11,272 bases of DNA from JABFSM01 sp052389555 (GTDB lineage: Bacteria > Gemmatimonadota > Gemmatimonadetes > Gemmatimonadales > GWC2-71-9). Made by a program: the position numbers and the translations under genes. Under the pieces are notes generated by a model that saw only the letters and a list, made by a program, of their open reading frames with translations, was not told the DNA's origin and did not search any database. The stretch spans positions 1 to 11,272 of the forward strand of contig JBQTHV010000126.1 in NCBI GenBank assembly GCA_052389555.1, written 5' to 3'. This document shows, one piece after another, positions 5,656-11,272 of the stretch (position 1 is the first letter of the stretch; each line of letters begins with the position of its first letter).

Positions 5656-7072
5656 CTCGTTGGCGGCCGCTCCGCGCACGCTGTTCGAGAAGGTCTGGGA
5701 TGCGCATGTCGTTTCGGGATCTCCCGGCGGCGGCCCGGTGCTGCTTTATGTGGATCTGCACCTCGTCCACGAGGTGACTTCGCCACAGGCCTTCGAAGGC
5801 CTGCGGCTTGCCGGGCGCCGGGTGCGACGGCCGGTGCGGACCCTCGCGACGGTGGATCACAACGTGCCGACCGGCGACCGTGCCGTGCCGATCGCCGATC
5901 CGGTAGCGGCCGGGCAGGTGGACGCGCTCGAGCACAATGCGCGGGAAGCGGGGATCGAGCTCTTCGGGCTCGACTCGCCCGACCAGGGCATCGTGCACGT
6001 GATCGGGCCCGAGCTGGGCGCGACCCAGCCGGGCAAGCTCATCGTCTGCGGCGACTCGCACACATCCACCCATGGCGCGTTCGGGGCCCTGGCGTTCGGT
6101 ATTGGGACCACCGAGGTCGAGCACGTGCTCGCCACCCAGTGTCTGGTCCAGACCAAGCCGCGCACGATGGAGGCGCGATTCATCGGCCAGGAGCCGCCCG
6201 GTGTCACACCCAAGGATTTCATGCTCGCCCTGATCGGCCGGATCGGCCCCGCGGGCGCCACCGGGCACGTGATCGAGTACACCGGCGACGCGGTGGAGCG
6301 GCTGTCGATGGACGGGCGCATGACCATCTGCAACATGTCGATCGAAGCGGGTGCCCGGGCGGGCATGATCCGCCCCGACGGGACGACCCTCCGGTATCTC
6401 GCCGGCCGGCCCCGCGCGCCGGCGGGAACGGAATGGGAGGCGCAAGCGGCCAAATGGCTCGCGCTGGCCAGTGACCCGGGCGCCCGCTACGACCGTTCGC
6501 TGGTGCTGGATGTCTCGACGCTGGAGCCGCAGGTCACCTGGGGGACTCATCCGGGGATGGTGGGCCCGATCAGCGACAGAGTTCCTAACCCGGCAGATTT
6601 TCCGGCCGATGCCGATCGCCAGGCGGCCCGGCGTGCCCTCGAGTACATGGGGCTCGAACCGGGTATTCCGCTCGAAGGGATTCCGGTGGATCGGGTCTTC
6701 CTCGGCTCCTGCACCAACGCGCGGCTCACCGATCTCCGCGCCGCGGCGGAGATCGTCAAGGGAAGACGGGTGGCCGGGCGAGTCCGGGCGATGGTGGTTC
6801 CCGGCTCGATGCGGGTCAAGGCGCAGGCCGAAGCGGAAGGACTCGATCGGGTGTTTCGGGCCACGGGCTTCGAATGGCGGAATGCCGGCTGTTCGATGTG
6901 TATCGGCATGAACGAGGACATACTCGGCCCGGCGGAGCGGTGTGCCTCTACCTCCAATCGCAACTTCGAAGGACGCCAGGGCCAAGGGGGCCGCACCCAC
7001 CTCCTGAGTCCGATCATGGCTGCCGCCGCGGCGCTGGCGGGGCATCTGACGGACGTGCGGAGGTATTTGTGA
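5648..7072 (+). CDS. leuC: 3-isopropylmalate dehydratase large subunit
   Basis: With LeuD it forms isopropylmalate isomerase, an aconitase-family [4Fe-4S] enzyme converting 2- to 3-isopropylmalate. 474 residues, normal length. The three cluster cysteines are C355 ('GSCTNAR') and C415/C418 ('GCSMCIG'). Other family blocks are 'LFEKVWDAHVV', 'TVDHNVPT', 'CGDSHTSTHGAFGALAFGIGTTEVEHVLATQ', 'NMSIEAGARAGM' and 'STSNRNFEGRQG'. The start is taken at ATG 5648, eight residues before the conserved block. It has no visible Shine-Dalgarno; the ATG sits in the centre of a 14-bp perfect palindrome and 7 bases after the ilvC stop, so coupling is likely. The 3' end overlaps leuD by 4 bases (GTGA). A 9-mer copy at 6584-6592 encodes Pro-Asn-Pro. 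Confidence 0.96.
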   Translation: MQSSLAAAPRTLFEKVWDAHVVSGSPGGGPVLLYVDLHLVHEVTSPQAFEGLRLAGRRVRRPVRTLATVDHNVPTGDRAVPIADPVAAGQVDALEHNAREAGIELFGLDSPDQGIVHVIGPELGATQPGKLIVCGDSHTSTHGAFGALAFGIGTTEVEHVLATQCLVQTKPRTMEARFIGQEPPGVTPKDFMLALIGRIGPAGATGHVIEYTGDAVERLSMDGRMTICNMSIEAGARAGMIRPDGTTLRYLAGRPRAPAGTEWEAQAAKWLALASDPGARYDRSLVLDVSTLEPQVTWGTHPGMVGPISDRVPNPADFPADADRQAARRALEYMGLEPGIPLEGIPVDRVFLGSCTNARLTDLRAAAEIVKGRRVAGRVRAMVVPGSMRVKAQAEAEGLDRVFRATGFEWRNAGCSMCIGMNEDILGPAERCASTSNRNFEGRQGQGGRTHLLSPIMAAAAALAGHLTDVRRYL

Positions 7073-7668
7073 TCCCCTTCACCCGCCACCGCGGGCAGGT
7101 CGCGGTTCTCCCTCGCGCCAACGTGGATACCGACCAGATCATTCCCAAGCAGTTCCTGAAGCGGGTAGAGCGCACCGGGTTCGGGCCGTTCCTGTTCCAT
7201 GCCTGGCGATACCGACCCGACCGCTCTCCTAACCCGGAGTTCGAGCTCAACCGTCCGACCGCCGCGGGGGCGAGCGTCCTGATCACCGGGCCTAATTTCG
7301 GGTGCGGCTCCTCGCGCGAGCACGCGGTGTGGGCACTCTTGGAGTACGGATTCCGGGTGATCCTGGCGCCCAGCTTCGCCGACATCTTCTATGAGAATTG
7401 CTGCCGGAACGGCCTCTTGCCGGTAGTCCTGCTCGAGCCCACCCTGGCCGAGCTGGCGCAGCGCGCCGCCCTCGAAGGCTACCAGCTCACGGTGGACCTG
7501 GAAGCCGAGCAGGTCCACGACGAGGCTGGCCTGGCGGTGCCATTCCGGATGGATGCGTATCGCCGGGAGCTCCTGCTCCTCGGGCTCGATGAGATCGCCG
7601 AGACCCTGCGCCGGGAGGACCAGATCGCCGCGTACGAGCGCCGGCGGGCAGGGGCGCCGATCCAGTGA
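7069..7668 (+). CDS. leuD: 3-isopropylmalate dehydratase small subunit
   Basis: Swivelling-domain subunit of isopropylmalate isomerase, partner of LeuC. 199 residues, the usual bacterial length. Seen are 'ANVDTDQIIPKQFLK' (substrate-side loop near the N-terminus), 'FLFHAWRY', the signature 'GPNFGCGSSREHAVWAL' with C79, and 'FADIFYENCCRNGLLPVVL'. The start is GTG 7069, overlapping the leuC TGA as GTGA, with GGAGG at 7059-7063 and a 5-base spacer; the longer in-frame ORF upstream lies inside leuC and is not coding. The 3' end overlaps leuB by 4 bases (GTGA). A 9-mer copy (7228-7236) encodes Pro-Asn-Pro with the uncommon CCT codon. Confidence 0.95.
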   Translation: MIPFTRHRGQVAVLPRANVDTDQIIPKQFLKRVERTGFGPFLFHAWRYRPDRSPNPEFELNRPTAAGASVLITGPNFGCGSSREHAVWALLEYGFRVILAPSFADIFYENCCRNGLLPVVLLEPTLAELAQRAALEGYQLTVDLEAEQVHDEAGLAVPFRMDAYRRELLLLGLDEIAETLRREDQIAAYERRRAGAPIQ

Positions 7669-8747
7669 CCCGCTTCACCATCGCCATTCTTCCGGGAGAC
7701 GGGATCGGTCCCGAGGTGACCCGGGAAGCGGTCCGGTGTCTCGATGCGGTGAGTGGCCTGTTCGGCTGGTCGGTGACCCGGGCCGAATTCCCGATCGGCG
7801 CCGCCGCCATGGCCCGGCATGGGAGTCCTTTTCCTTCCCTAACCCGCGATGCCGTCGGCCAGGCCGATGCGGCGTTGCTCGGCGCGGTGGGCGATGCTGC
7901 CTTCGATCGGGCTCCTCCCGAGCGGCGTCCCGAAGCCGGGCTCCTGGCGCTGCGCCGACATCTGGGGGTCTTCGCCAACCTGCGCCCGGTGAAGCCGTTC
8001 GCCGAGTTGGCGGCTTCGTCTCCGCTCCGCGCCGAGCGCATCGCGGGCGTGGACCTCCTGATCCTCCGCGAGCTCACCGGAGGGATCTACTACGGGACGC
8101 CGCGGAGCCGCGAGCCTGAGGCCGCCCTCAACACGCTTCGCTACAGCGCCGGCGAGATCGAGCGAGTCGCGCGGATGGCGTTCGAGATTGCCCGCCGGCG
8201 AAGGCGGCGGGTGGCTTCGGTGGACAAGGCCAACGTCCTCGAAGTGTCCCAGCTCTGGCGGGACGTGGTTACCCGGGTGGGACGGGACTATTCCGATGTG
8301 ACGCTGGACCATCTCTATGTGGACTCCGCCGCGATGCGGCTGATCGCGGAGCCGGGCTGGTTCGACGTGCTGCTCACCGAGAATCTTTTCGGCGACATCC
8401 TGAGCGACGAAGCGGCGGTCCTGGCCGGCTCGCTCGGCTTGCTGCCGTCCGGCTCGCTCGGCCGGGGGCCCGGCCTCTTCGAGCCGGTCCACGGCTCGGC
8501 GCCCGATCTGGCCGGGAGAGGAGTCGCGAATCCGGCGGGCGCCATCGGATCGGCCGCGATGCTTCTCCGGTACGGGTTAGGGCAGGAAGAGGCGGCGGAC
8601 CTGCTGGAGGCGGCGCTGGCTCGAGTGATCGCGCGCGGGGCGCGTACCCGCGATGTGGCCGAGCCGGGAGTTCCAGTGCTTTCTACCGGGGAATTCGGAG
8701 CCCGGGTGGTGGAGGCGATTCGGGTGCCTCAGCCGGCAAGTCGGTAA
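7665..8747 (+). CDS. leuB: 3-isopropylmalate dehydrogenase
   Basis: NAD-dependent oxidative decarboxylation of 3-isopropylmalate to 2-ketoisocaproate, last leucine-specific step before transamination. 360 residues. The start 'ILPGDGIGPEV' (8-18) is typical of beta-decarboxylating dehydrogenases. Substrate residues align with the Thermus enzyme: R97, R107, R135, Y142 ('RELTGGIYYG') and K188 ('DKANVL'); metal-binding aspartates are D220, D244 and D248 ('DILSDEAA'). 'EPVHGSAPDLAG.G.ANPAG' (273-292) is the NAD-binding block. GTG 7665 overlaps the leuD stop as GTGA. It is the last plus-strand gene; its final 65 bases overlap the 3' end of ilvD on the other strand and no terminator is seen after it. 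Two 9-mers lie inside (7838-7846 and 8573-8581), giving rare CTA and TTA leucine codons. Confidence 0.95.
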   Translation: MTRFTIAILPGDGIGPEVTREAVRCLDAVSGLFGWSVTRAEFPIGAAAMARHGSPFPSLTRDAVGQADAALLGAVGDAAFDRAPPERRPEAGLLALRRHLGVFANLRPVKPFAELAASSPLRAERIAGVDLLILRELTGGIYYGTPRSREPEAALNTLRYSAGEIERVARMAFEIARRRRRRVASVDKANVLEVSQLWRDVVTRVGRDYSDVTLDHLYVDSAAMRLIAEPGWFDVLLTENLFGDILSDEAAVLAGSLGLLPSGSLGRGPGLFEPVHGSAPDLAGRGVANPAGAIGSAAMLLRYGLGQEEAADLLEAALARVIARGARTRDVAEPGVPVLSTGEFGARVVEAIRVPQPASR

Positions 8748-10410
8748 CCGCACCGCGGCTTGCGCTCGAAACCAGGCGGGCATACTTGGCGAGCACGCCG
8801 CCCGCATAACGCGGGGGAGGGGGCTGCCATCGAGCTCGCCGTGACGCGAGGACCTCGGGAGGGACTTCGAGGTCCACCACGTGCCGATCGGCGTCAATCG
8901 TCACCCGATCGCCCGATTCGACCAGCGCGAGCGGGCCACCCACTGCGGCCTCCGGGGCCACGTGGCCGACCACCATGCCGTAGGTCCCGCCGGAGAAACG
9001 GCCGTCGGTGACCAGCCCCACCGAGTCGCCTAACCCGGCACCGATCAGCGCCGAGGTCGGCGCCAGCATCTCTCGCATGCCGGGGCCCCCCCGCGGCCCC
9101 TCGTAGCGGATCACGATCACATCGCCCGGCTCGATCCGGCCGGCGAGAATCGCCTCGAGGCAGATCTCTTCCGAATCGAACACCCGGGCCGGCCCGCTCA
9201 TGCGGCGGCGCTTCACCCCGGTAAGCTTGGCGACGCTTCCTTCCGGAGCCAGCGAGCCCCGCAGGATGACCAGGTGCCCCTCGGGATACACCGGCTGGCC
9301 CCAGGGCCGGATCACGTCCTGATCCGCGGGCGGCTCGGAAGGAATGTCGCGCAATCGCTCTCCGATGGTCTGGCCGGTCACCGTCAGCGCGTCGTCGTGT
9401 AGCACATCGTGCTCCAGCAGCAGCCTCATGACCTGGGGAACGCCCCCGGCGCGATGGAGGTCGGTGGCGACGTACCGACCCGAAGGCTTGAGGTCGGCGA
9501 GCACCGGCACTCGCCGGCGGATCGGCTCGAAATCGTCGAGCGTGAGGGGCACGCCGGCCGCATGGGCAATGGCCAGGAGATGCAGCACCGCATTGGTGGA
9601 CCCGCCGAGCGCCATCGCCACGGCGATCCCGTTGTCGAACGCCTTGCGGGTTAGGACGCTTCGGGCATGCCGCCCGGCCCGGACCGCGGCCAGCAGCGCT
9701 TCGGCGGAGCGGGCCGCATGGTCCGCCGTCGCCTCGTCTTCCGCCGCCAGGGTGGCCGAGTAGGGCAGGCTCATCCCCATGGCTTCGATGACGGCCGCCA
9801 TGGTGTTGGCGGTGAACATTCCGCCGCAGCTTCCCACGCCGGGGCAGGCGTGGCGCTCCACCGCGAGCAGCTCCTCGGCGCTCATCCGGCCGGCGCTGAA
9901 CTGACCCACGGCCTCGAAGGCGCTCACCACGGTGAGATCGCGGCCGTCGAGCCGCCCCGGCTTGATGGTCCCGCCGTAGACGAAAATCGCGGGGAGATCG
10001 AGCCGCGCCATCGCGATGAGCGCGCCCGGCATGTTCTTGTCGCAGCCGCCTACCGCGAGCACGCCGTCCATACTCTGAGCGGCACAGGCAGTCTCGATCG
10101 CGTCGGCGATCACCTCCCGGGACACCAGTGAGTATTTCATGCCCTCGGTGCCCATCGAGATTCCGTCGCTCACGGTGATGGTGCCGAAGAGCTGCGGCAT
10201 TCCGCCTGCCGCGCGAGCCGTTGCCTCGGCCCGTCGGGCGAGGACATCGAGGCCCGCGTTGCAGGGGGTGATGGTGCTGTAGCCGTTAGCGATCCCGATG
10301 ATGGGCTTGCCGAAATCGGAATCGCCGAATCCCACGGCGCGGAGCATGGCGCGATTGGGGGTGCGCTCGATTCCTTCCGTGATGACGCTGCTCCGGAGCC
10401 GCTCGGGCAT
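8683..10410 (-). CDS. ilvD: Dihydroxy-acid dehydratase
   Basis: Iron-sulfur enzyme dehydrating 2,3-dihydroxyisovalerate and its isoleucine counterpart to the 2-keto acids. 575 residues from ATG at 10410-10408. The three cysteines expected to hold the cluster are C50 ('TITPCNAGL'), C123 ('GGCDKNMPG', with K125) and C195 ('GSCGGMFTANTM'). 'GGSTNAVLHLLAIAHAAG' and 'TDGRFSGGTYGMVVGHVAPEA' are also diagnostic. The conserved protein usually ends near 'YARLVSSASRGAVTD'; about 18 further residues here, Pro-rich, lie within the overlap with leuB. A longer in-frame ORF to 10581 is rejected because it runs through the aroH-like gene and precedes the usual IlvD start. The start overlaps the aroH-like stop (TGATG) and has only a weak AAGG upstream, so coupled translation is likely. 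It completes the Ilv pathway but is transcribed with phenylalanine genes. The 9-mer occurs at 9029-9037 and 9647-9655. Confidence 0.95.
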   Translation of the reverse strand: MPERLRSSVITEGIERTPNRAMLRAVGFGDSDFGKPIIGIANGYSTITPCNAGLDVLARRAEATARAAGGMPQLFGTITVSDGISMGTEGMKYSLVSREVIADAIETACAAQSMDGVLAVGGCDKNMPGALIAMARLDLPAIFVYGGTIKPGRLDGRDLTVVSAFEAVGQFSAGRMSAEELLAVERHACPGVGSCGGMFTANTMAAVIEAMGMSLPYSATLAAEDEATADHAARSAEALLAAVRAGRHARSVLTRKAFDNGIAVAMALGGSTNAVLHLLAIAHAAGVPLTLDDFEPIRRRVPVLADLKPSGRYVATDLHRAGGVPQVMRLLLEHDVLHDDALTVTGQTIGERLRDIPSEPPADQDVIRPWGQPVYPEGHLVILRGSLAPEGSVAKLTGVKRRRMSGPARVFDSEEICLEAILAGRIEPGDVIVIRYEGPRGGPGMREMLAPTSALIGAGLGDSVGLVTDGRFSGGTYGMVVGHVAPEAAVGGPLALVESGDRVTIDADRHVVDLEVPPEVLASRRARWQPPPPRYAGGVLAKYARLVSSASRGAVTDLPAEAPESPPPPGLRIPR

Positions 10411-10643
10411 CAAGCGAGACCTTGGCTGGGGTACGGGGAATCCATGAGATCGGGTCGCAACGCGACCGCTCCGCGAAGATACACCTGCTCCACGTTCCCA
10501 CCAGGTCGGGCGCGTTCCAGGTGCATCAGGACTCGAATGCACCGCGGCAGGCTTCCCGGAACCGGGATCTCGGTCATGCACAGCAGCGACAGGCCCTCCG
10601 CGGTGGTGGCGCCCCGGACTGCCTGAAACCGGCGCCAGGTCAT
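10410..10643 (-). CDS. aroH: AroH-type chorismate mutase with a large internal deletion
   Basis: 77 residues. The N-terminus 'RRFQAVRGATTAE' and the block from residue 20, 'LLCMTEIPVPGSLPRCIRVL...VEQVYLRGAVALRPDL', match both ends of monofunctional AroH chorismate mutases (chorismate to prephenate; Bacillus and Thermus type, about 120-127 residues). Aligned by eye with Bacillus AroH, catalytic R7, E78, R90, Y108 and R116 correspond to R10, E25, R37, Y55 and R63, and C75 to C22. Residues equivalent to about 14-69, including F57, K60 and R63, are missing in one in-frame step between E16 and G17. The trimeric active site would therefore be incomplete. It may be a remnant, a miniature enzyme or an assembly error. 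The frame, GGAGG site (10649-10653) and both overlaps (ATGA with pheA, TGATG with ilvD) are intact, so it appears to be translated. An ACT domain of PheA was considered and rejected. Confidence 0.75.
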   Translation of the reverse strand: MTWRRFQAVRGATTAEGLSLLCMTEIPVPGSLPRCIRVLMHLERARPGGNVEQVYLRGAVALRPDLMDSPYPSQGLA

Positions 10644-11197
10644 GTCCGCCTCCGGATGCCGATGAACTCGGTCAGGTTGGGCCGGGAGATCCGGTTGTGG
10701 ACGTCGCGGGCCAGGATCACGAGTCCGTACCGCTCGGCGGCCGGCGCGCCGGCAATGGCGGCGAAGGTGGGATCGTCAGCCAGGGCCACGTCGCGCGCGG
10801 CCCCCGCAGTGTCGAACCAGGGTTCCGCGTGGATCTTCGGGTGCGCGCTCAGAAACTGTCCGCATTGGGCGAGTGCGGCCGGATGGGAGGCGGCCCGTCG
10901 AAGCCCTTCAAAGGTCGCACCCGGGAGACCGAGCAGATGCAGGCAAATGGTGAGCGCGACCTGGCCGGTGATTTCGATTGCGGTGGCCCCCATGAGGGCG
11001 GCCAAGCTCTCTGGGATTTGCCCCACAATCGCGTTGTCGACCGGCAGGACTCCTCCTGATGCCGCCCCGGTTTGGACCGCTTCGACCACGGCGGTAAAGG
11101 TGGGCTGGGGCAACGGTTCGCAGCGCTTGCCAAAGAGGCAATAGGCTGCATGCTCGCTGAAGGCGCCCGAGACTCCCTGAAACGCAATCCGATTCAT
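10640..11197 (-). CDS. pheA: Prephenate dehydratase, catalytic domain only (no ACT domain)
   Basis: Converts prephenate to phenylpyruvate, the precursor of phenylalanine. 185 residues cover only the PDT domain: 'IAFQGVSGAFSEHAAY' at the start, 'GVLPVDNAIVGQI' (usually VPIENS), 'SHPAALAQC', 'DTAGAARDVA', 'AIAGAPAAERYGL', and 'NLTEFIGI' near the end. Most bacterial PDTs are about 280 residues with a C-terminal ACT domain that senses phenylalanine; here the protein stops just after the PDT core. The usual catalytic T-R-F motif reads T176-E-F, keeping the threonine but replacing Arg by Glu. The start ATG (11197-11195) has GGGAGGA (complement of 11201-11207) about 4 bases away. It overlaps the aroH-like gene, which would supply its substrate, as ATGA. 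Inhibition by phenylalanine through an ACT domain is therefore not expected; control may lie at the terminator upstream. Confidence 0.88.
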   Translation of the reverse strand: MNRIAFQGVSGAFSEHAAYCLFGKRCEPLPQPTFTAVVEAVQTGAASGGVLPVDNAIVGQIPESLAALMGATAIEITGQVALTICLHLLGLPGATFEGLRRAASHPAALAQCGQFLSAHPKIHAEPWFDTAGAARDVALADDPTFAAIAGAPAAERYGLVILARDVHNRISRPNLTEFIGIRRRT

Positions 11198-11218
11198 CGC
11201 TCCTCCCGATTTTGAAAC

Positions 11219-11250
11219 GAAAAAGGCCCCCGCGACGTTCGCGGGGGCCT
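11219..11250 (-). terminator. Intrinsic terminator pointing into pheA (possible attenuator)
   Basis: Read on the minus strand, an 11-bp perfect stem (11250-11240 with 11234-11224, AGGCCCCCGCG) and a 5-base loop are followed by a T run at 11224-11220. The plus-strand direction has no T run after the hairpin, so it acts leftward, 22 bases before the pheA start codon and just upstream of its Shine-Dalgarno. It is either the end of a gene beyond the window or an attenuator for pheA-aroH-ilvD. Only 22 bases of upstream sequence are visible, so no leader peptide can be tested. Confidence 0.8.
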
Positions 11251-11272
11251 GACCTGGCGCAGCTGGATTGTG

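Larger units (their letters stand above)
62..9655. repeat. Dispersed 9-mer CCTAACCCG, ten copies
   Basis: Exact copies: CGGGTTAGG on the plus strand at 62-70, 479-487, 3883-3891, 8573-8581 and 9647-9655; CCTAACCCG at 4407-4415, 6584-6592, 7228-7236, 7838-7846 and 9029-9037. All lie inside genes. They encode four different tripeptides in different codon phases (Arg-Val-Arg, Gly-Leu-Gly, Leu-Thr-Arg, Pro-Asn-Pro), in both orientations relative to transcription. None is in leuA, the KARI part of ilvC, pheA or the aroH-like gene. Confidence 0.8.

Noticed and set aside
4408..5679. 423-codon minus-strand frame opposite ilvC
   Set aside because: No domain recognised; the plus strand carries intact KARI with all catalytic residues.
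5396..7045. Long open frame of 549 codons on the minus strand across ilvC and leuC
   Set aside because: It lies opposite confidently identified genes, its translation is rich in Arg, Gly, Pro and His with no recognisable domain, and such antisense frames are expected in GC-rich DNA.
1492..8276. Related words GTAACCC/GGGTTAC (for example near 1492, 3023, 4785 and 8270) as copies of the repeated motif
   Set aside because: Most encode Val-Thr, Gly-Tyr or similar with common codons and differ at the key CCT/AGG position, so only exact CCTAACCCG copies were counted.
10411..10581. Upstream extension of ilvD by 57 residues
   Set aside because: It overlaps the aroH-like gene in another frame, has no conserved residues, and the normal IlvD N-terminus begins at ATG 10410.
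10410..10643. The 77-residue ORF as a detached ACT domain of prephenate dehydratase
   Set aside because: Its position suggested this, but the sequence lacks ACT motifs and instead matches both ends of AroH, including 'RGATT', 'VPGSLP.CIRVL' and 'VYL..A..LRPDL'.
1..11272. Mobile elements, CRISPR arrays, tRNA or rRNA genes
   Set aside because: No transposase, terminal inverted repeats, regularly spaced repeats or cloverleaf-like sequence was seen; the only array-like pattern, the CTCCTG repeats near 944-960, is explained by the Leu/Val codons of the leader peptide.

Overview
The window is GC-rich bacterial DNA (roughly two thirds G+C by eye) with tightly packed genes. No single gene fixes the species. 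The GC content, the carboxypeptidase-type upstream gene and the monofunctional AroH-type chorismate mutase would fit Gemmatimonadota or a similar environmental phylum, but that is inference. Almost everything here is amino-acid biosynthesis: a full leucine pathway and most of the isoleucine/valine pathway on the plus strand, and a converging minus-strand operon for prephenate/phenylalanine synthesis plus ilvD.

Layout. 2-889 (+) is the 3' end of a large gene, probably a zinc carboxypeptidase (M14) with a C-terminal amidotransferase-like domain. At 886-1090 lies a promoter overlapping its stop codon, then a 35-codon leader ORF in which 13 of 14 consecutive codons (6-19) are Leu, Val or Ile, then mutually exclusive antiterminator and terminator helices: a classical branched-chain amino acid attenuator. 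From 1117 to 8747 (+) runs leuA-ilvB-ilvM-like/ilvC-leuC-leuD-leuB, with gaps of at most 7 bases or 4-base overlaps. The ACT regulatory subunit of acetolactate synthase reads in frame, with no stop, into ketol-acid reductoisomerase (ilvC), yet ilvC has its own strong Shine-Dalgarno and ATG. On the minus strand, 11197 down to 8683, are an ACT-less prephenate dehydratase (pheA), an AroH chorismate mutase lacking about 56 internal residues, and ilvD, each coupled to the next by overlapping stop/start codons. A strong terminator pointing into pheA sits just before it (11219-11250). leuB and ilvD converge and overlap by 65 bp.

How it works together. IlvB with the ACT subunit makes acetolactate; IlvC and IlvD convert it to 2-ketoisovalerate (and the isoleucine equivalent); LeuA, LeuCD and LeuB extend ketoisovalerate to 2-ketoisocaproate. 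A branched-chain transaminase and threonine deaminase are not in the window. Leader-peptide attenuation should tie transcription of the plus-strand operon to charged Leu/Val/Ile tRNA supply. IlvD is separated from this control and placed with the phenylalanine genes.

Beyond genes, the 9-mer CCTAACCCG (or its complement) occurs 10 times, in different reading frames and both orientations, about 0.1-0.2 being expected by chance. It uses otherwise rare codons (TTA, CTA, AGG, CCT), which suggests selection at the DNA level.
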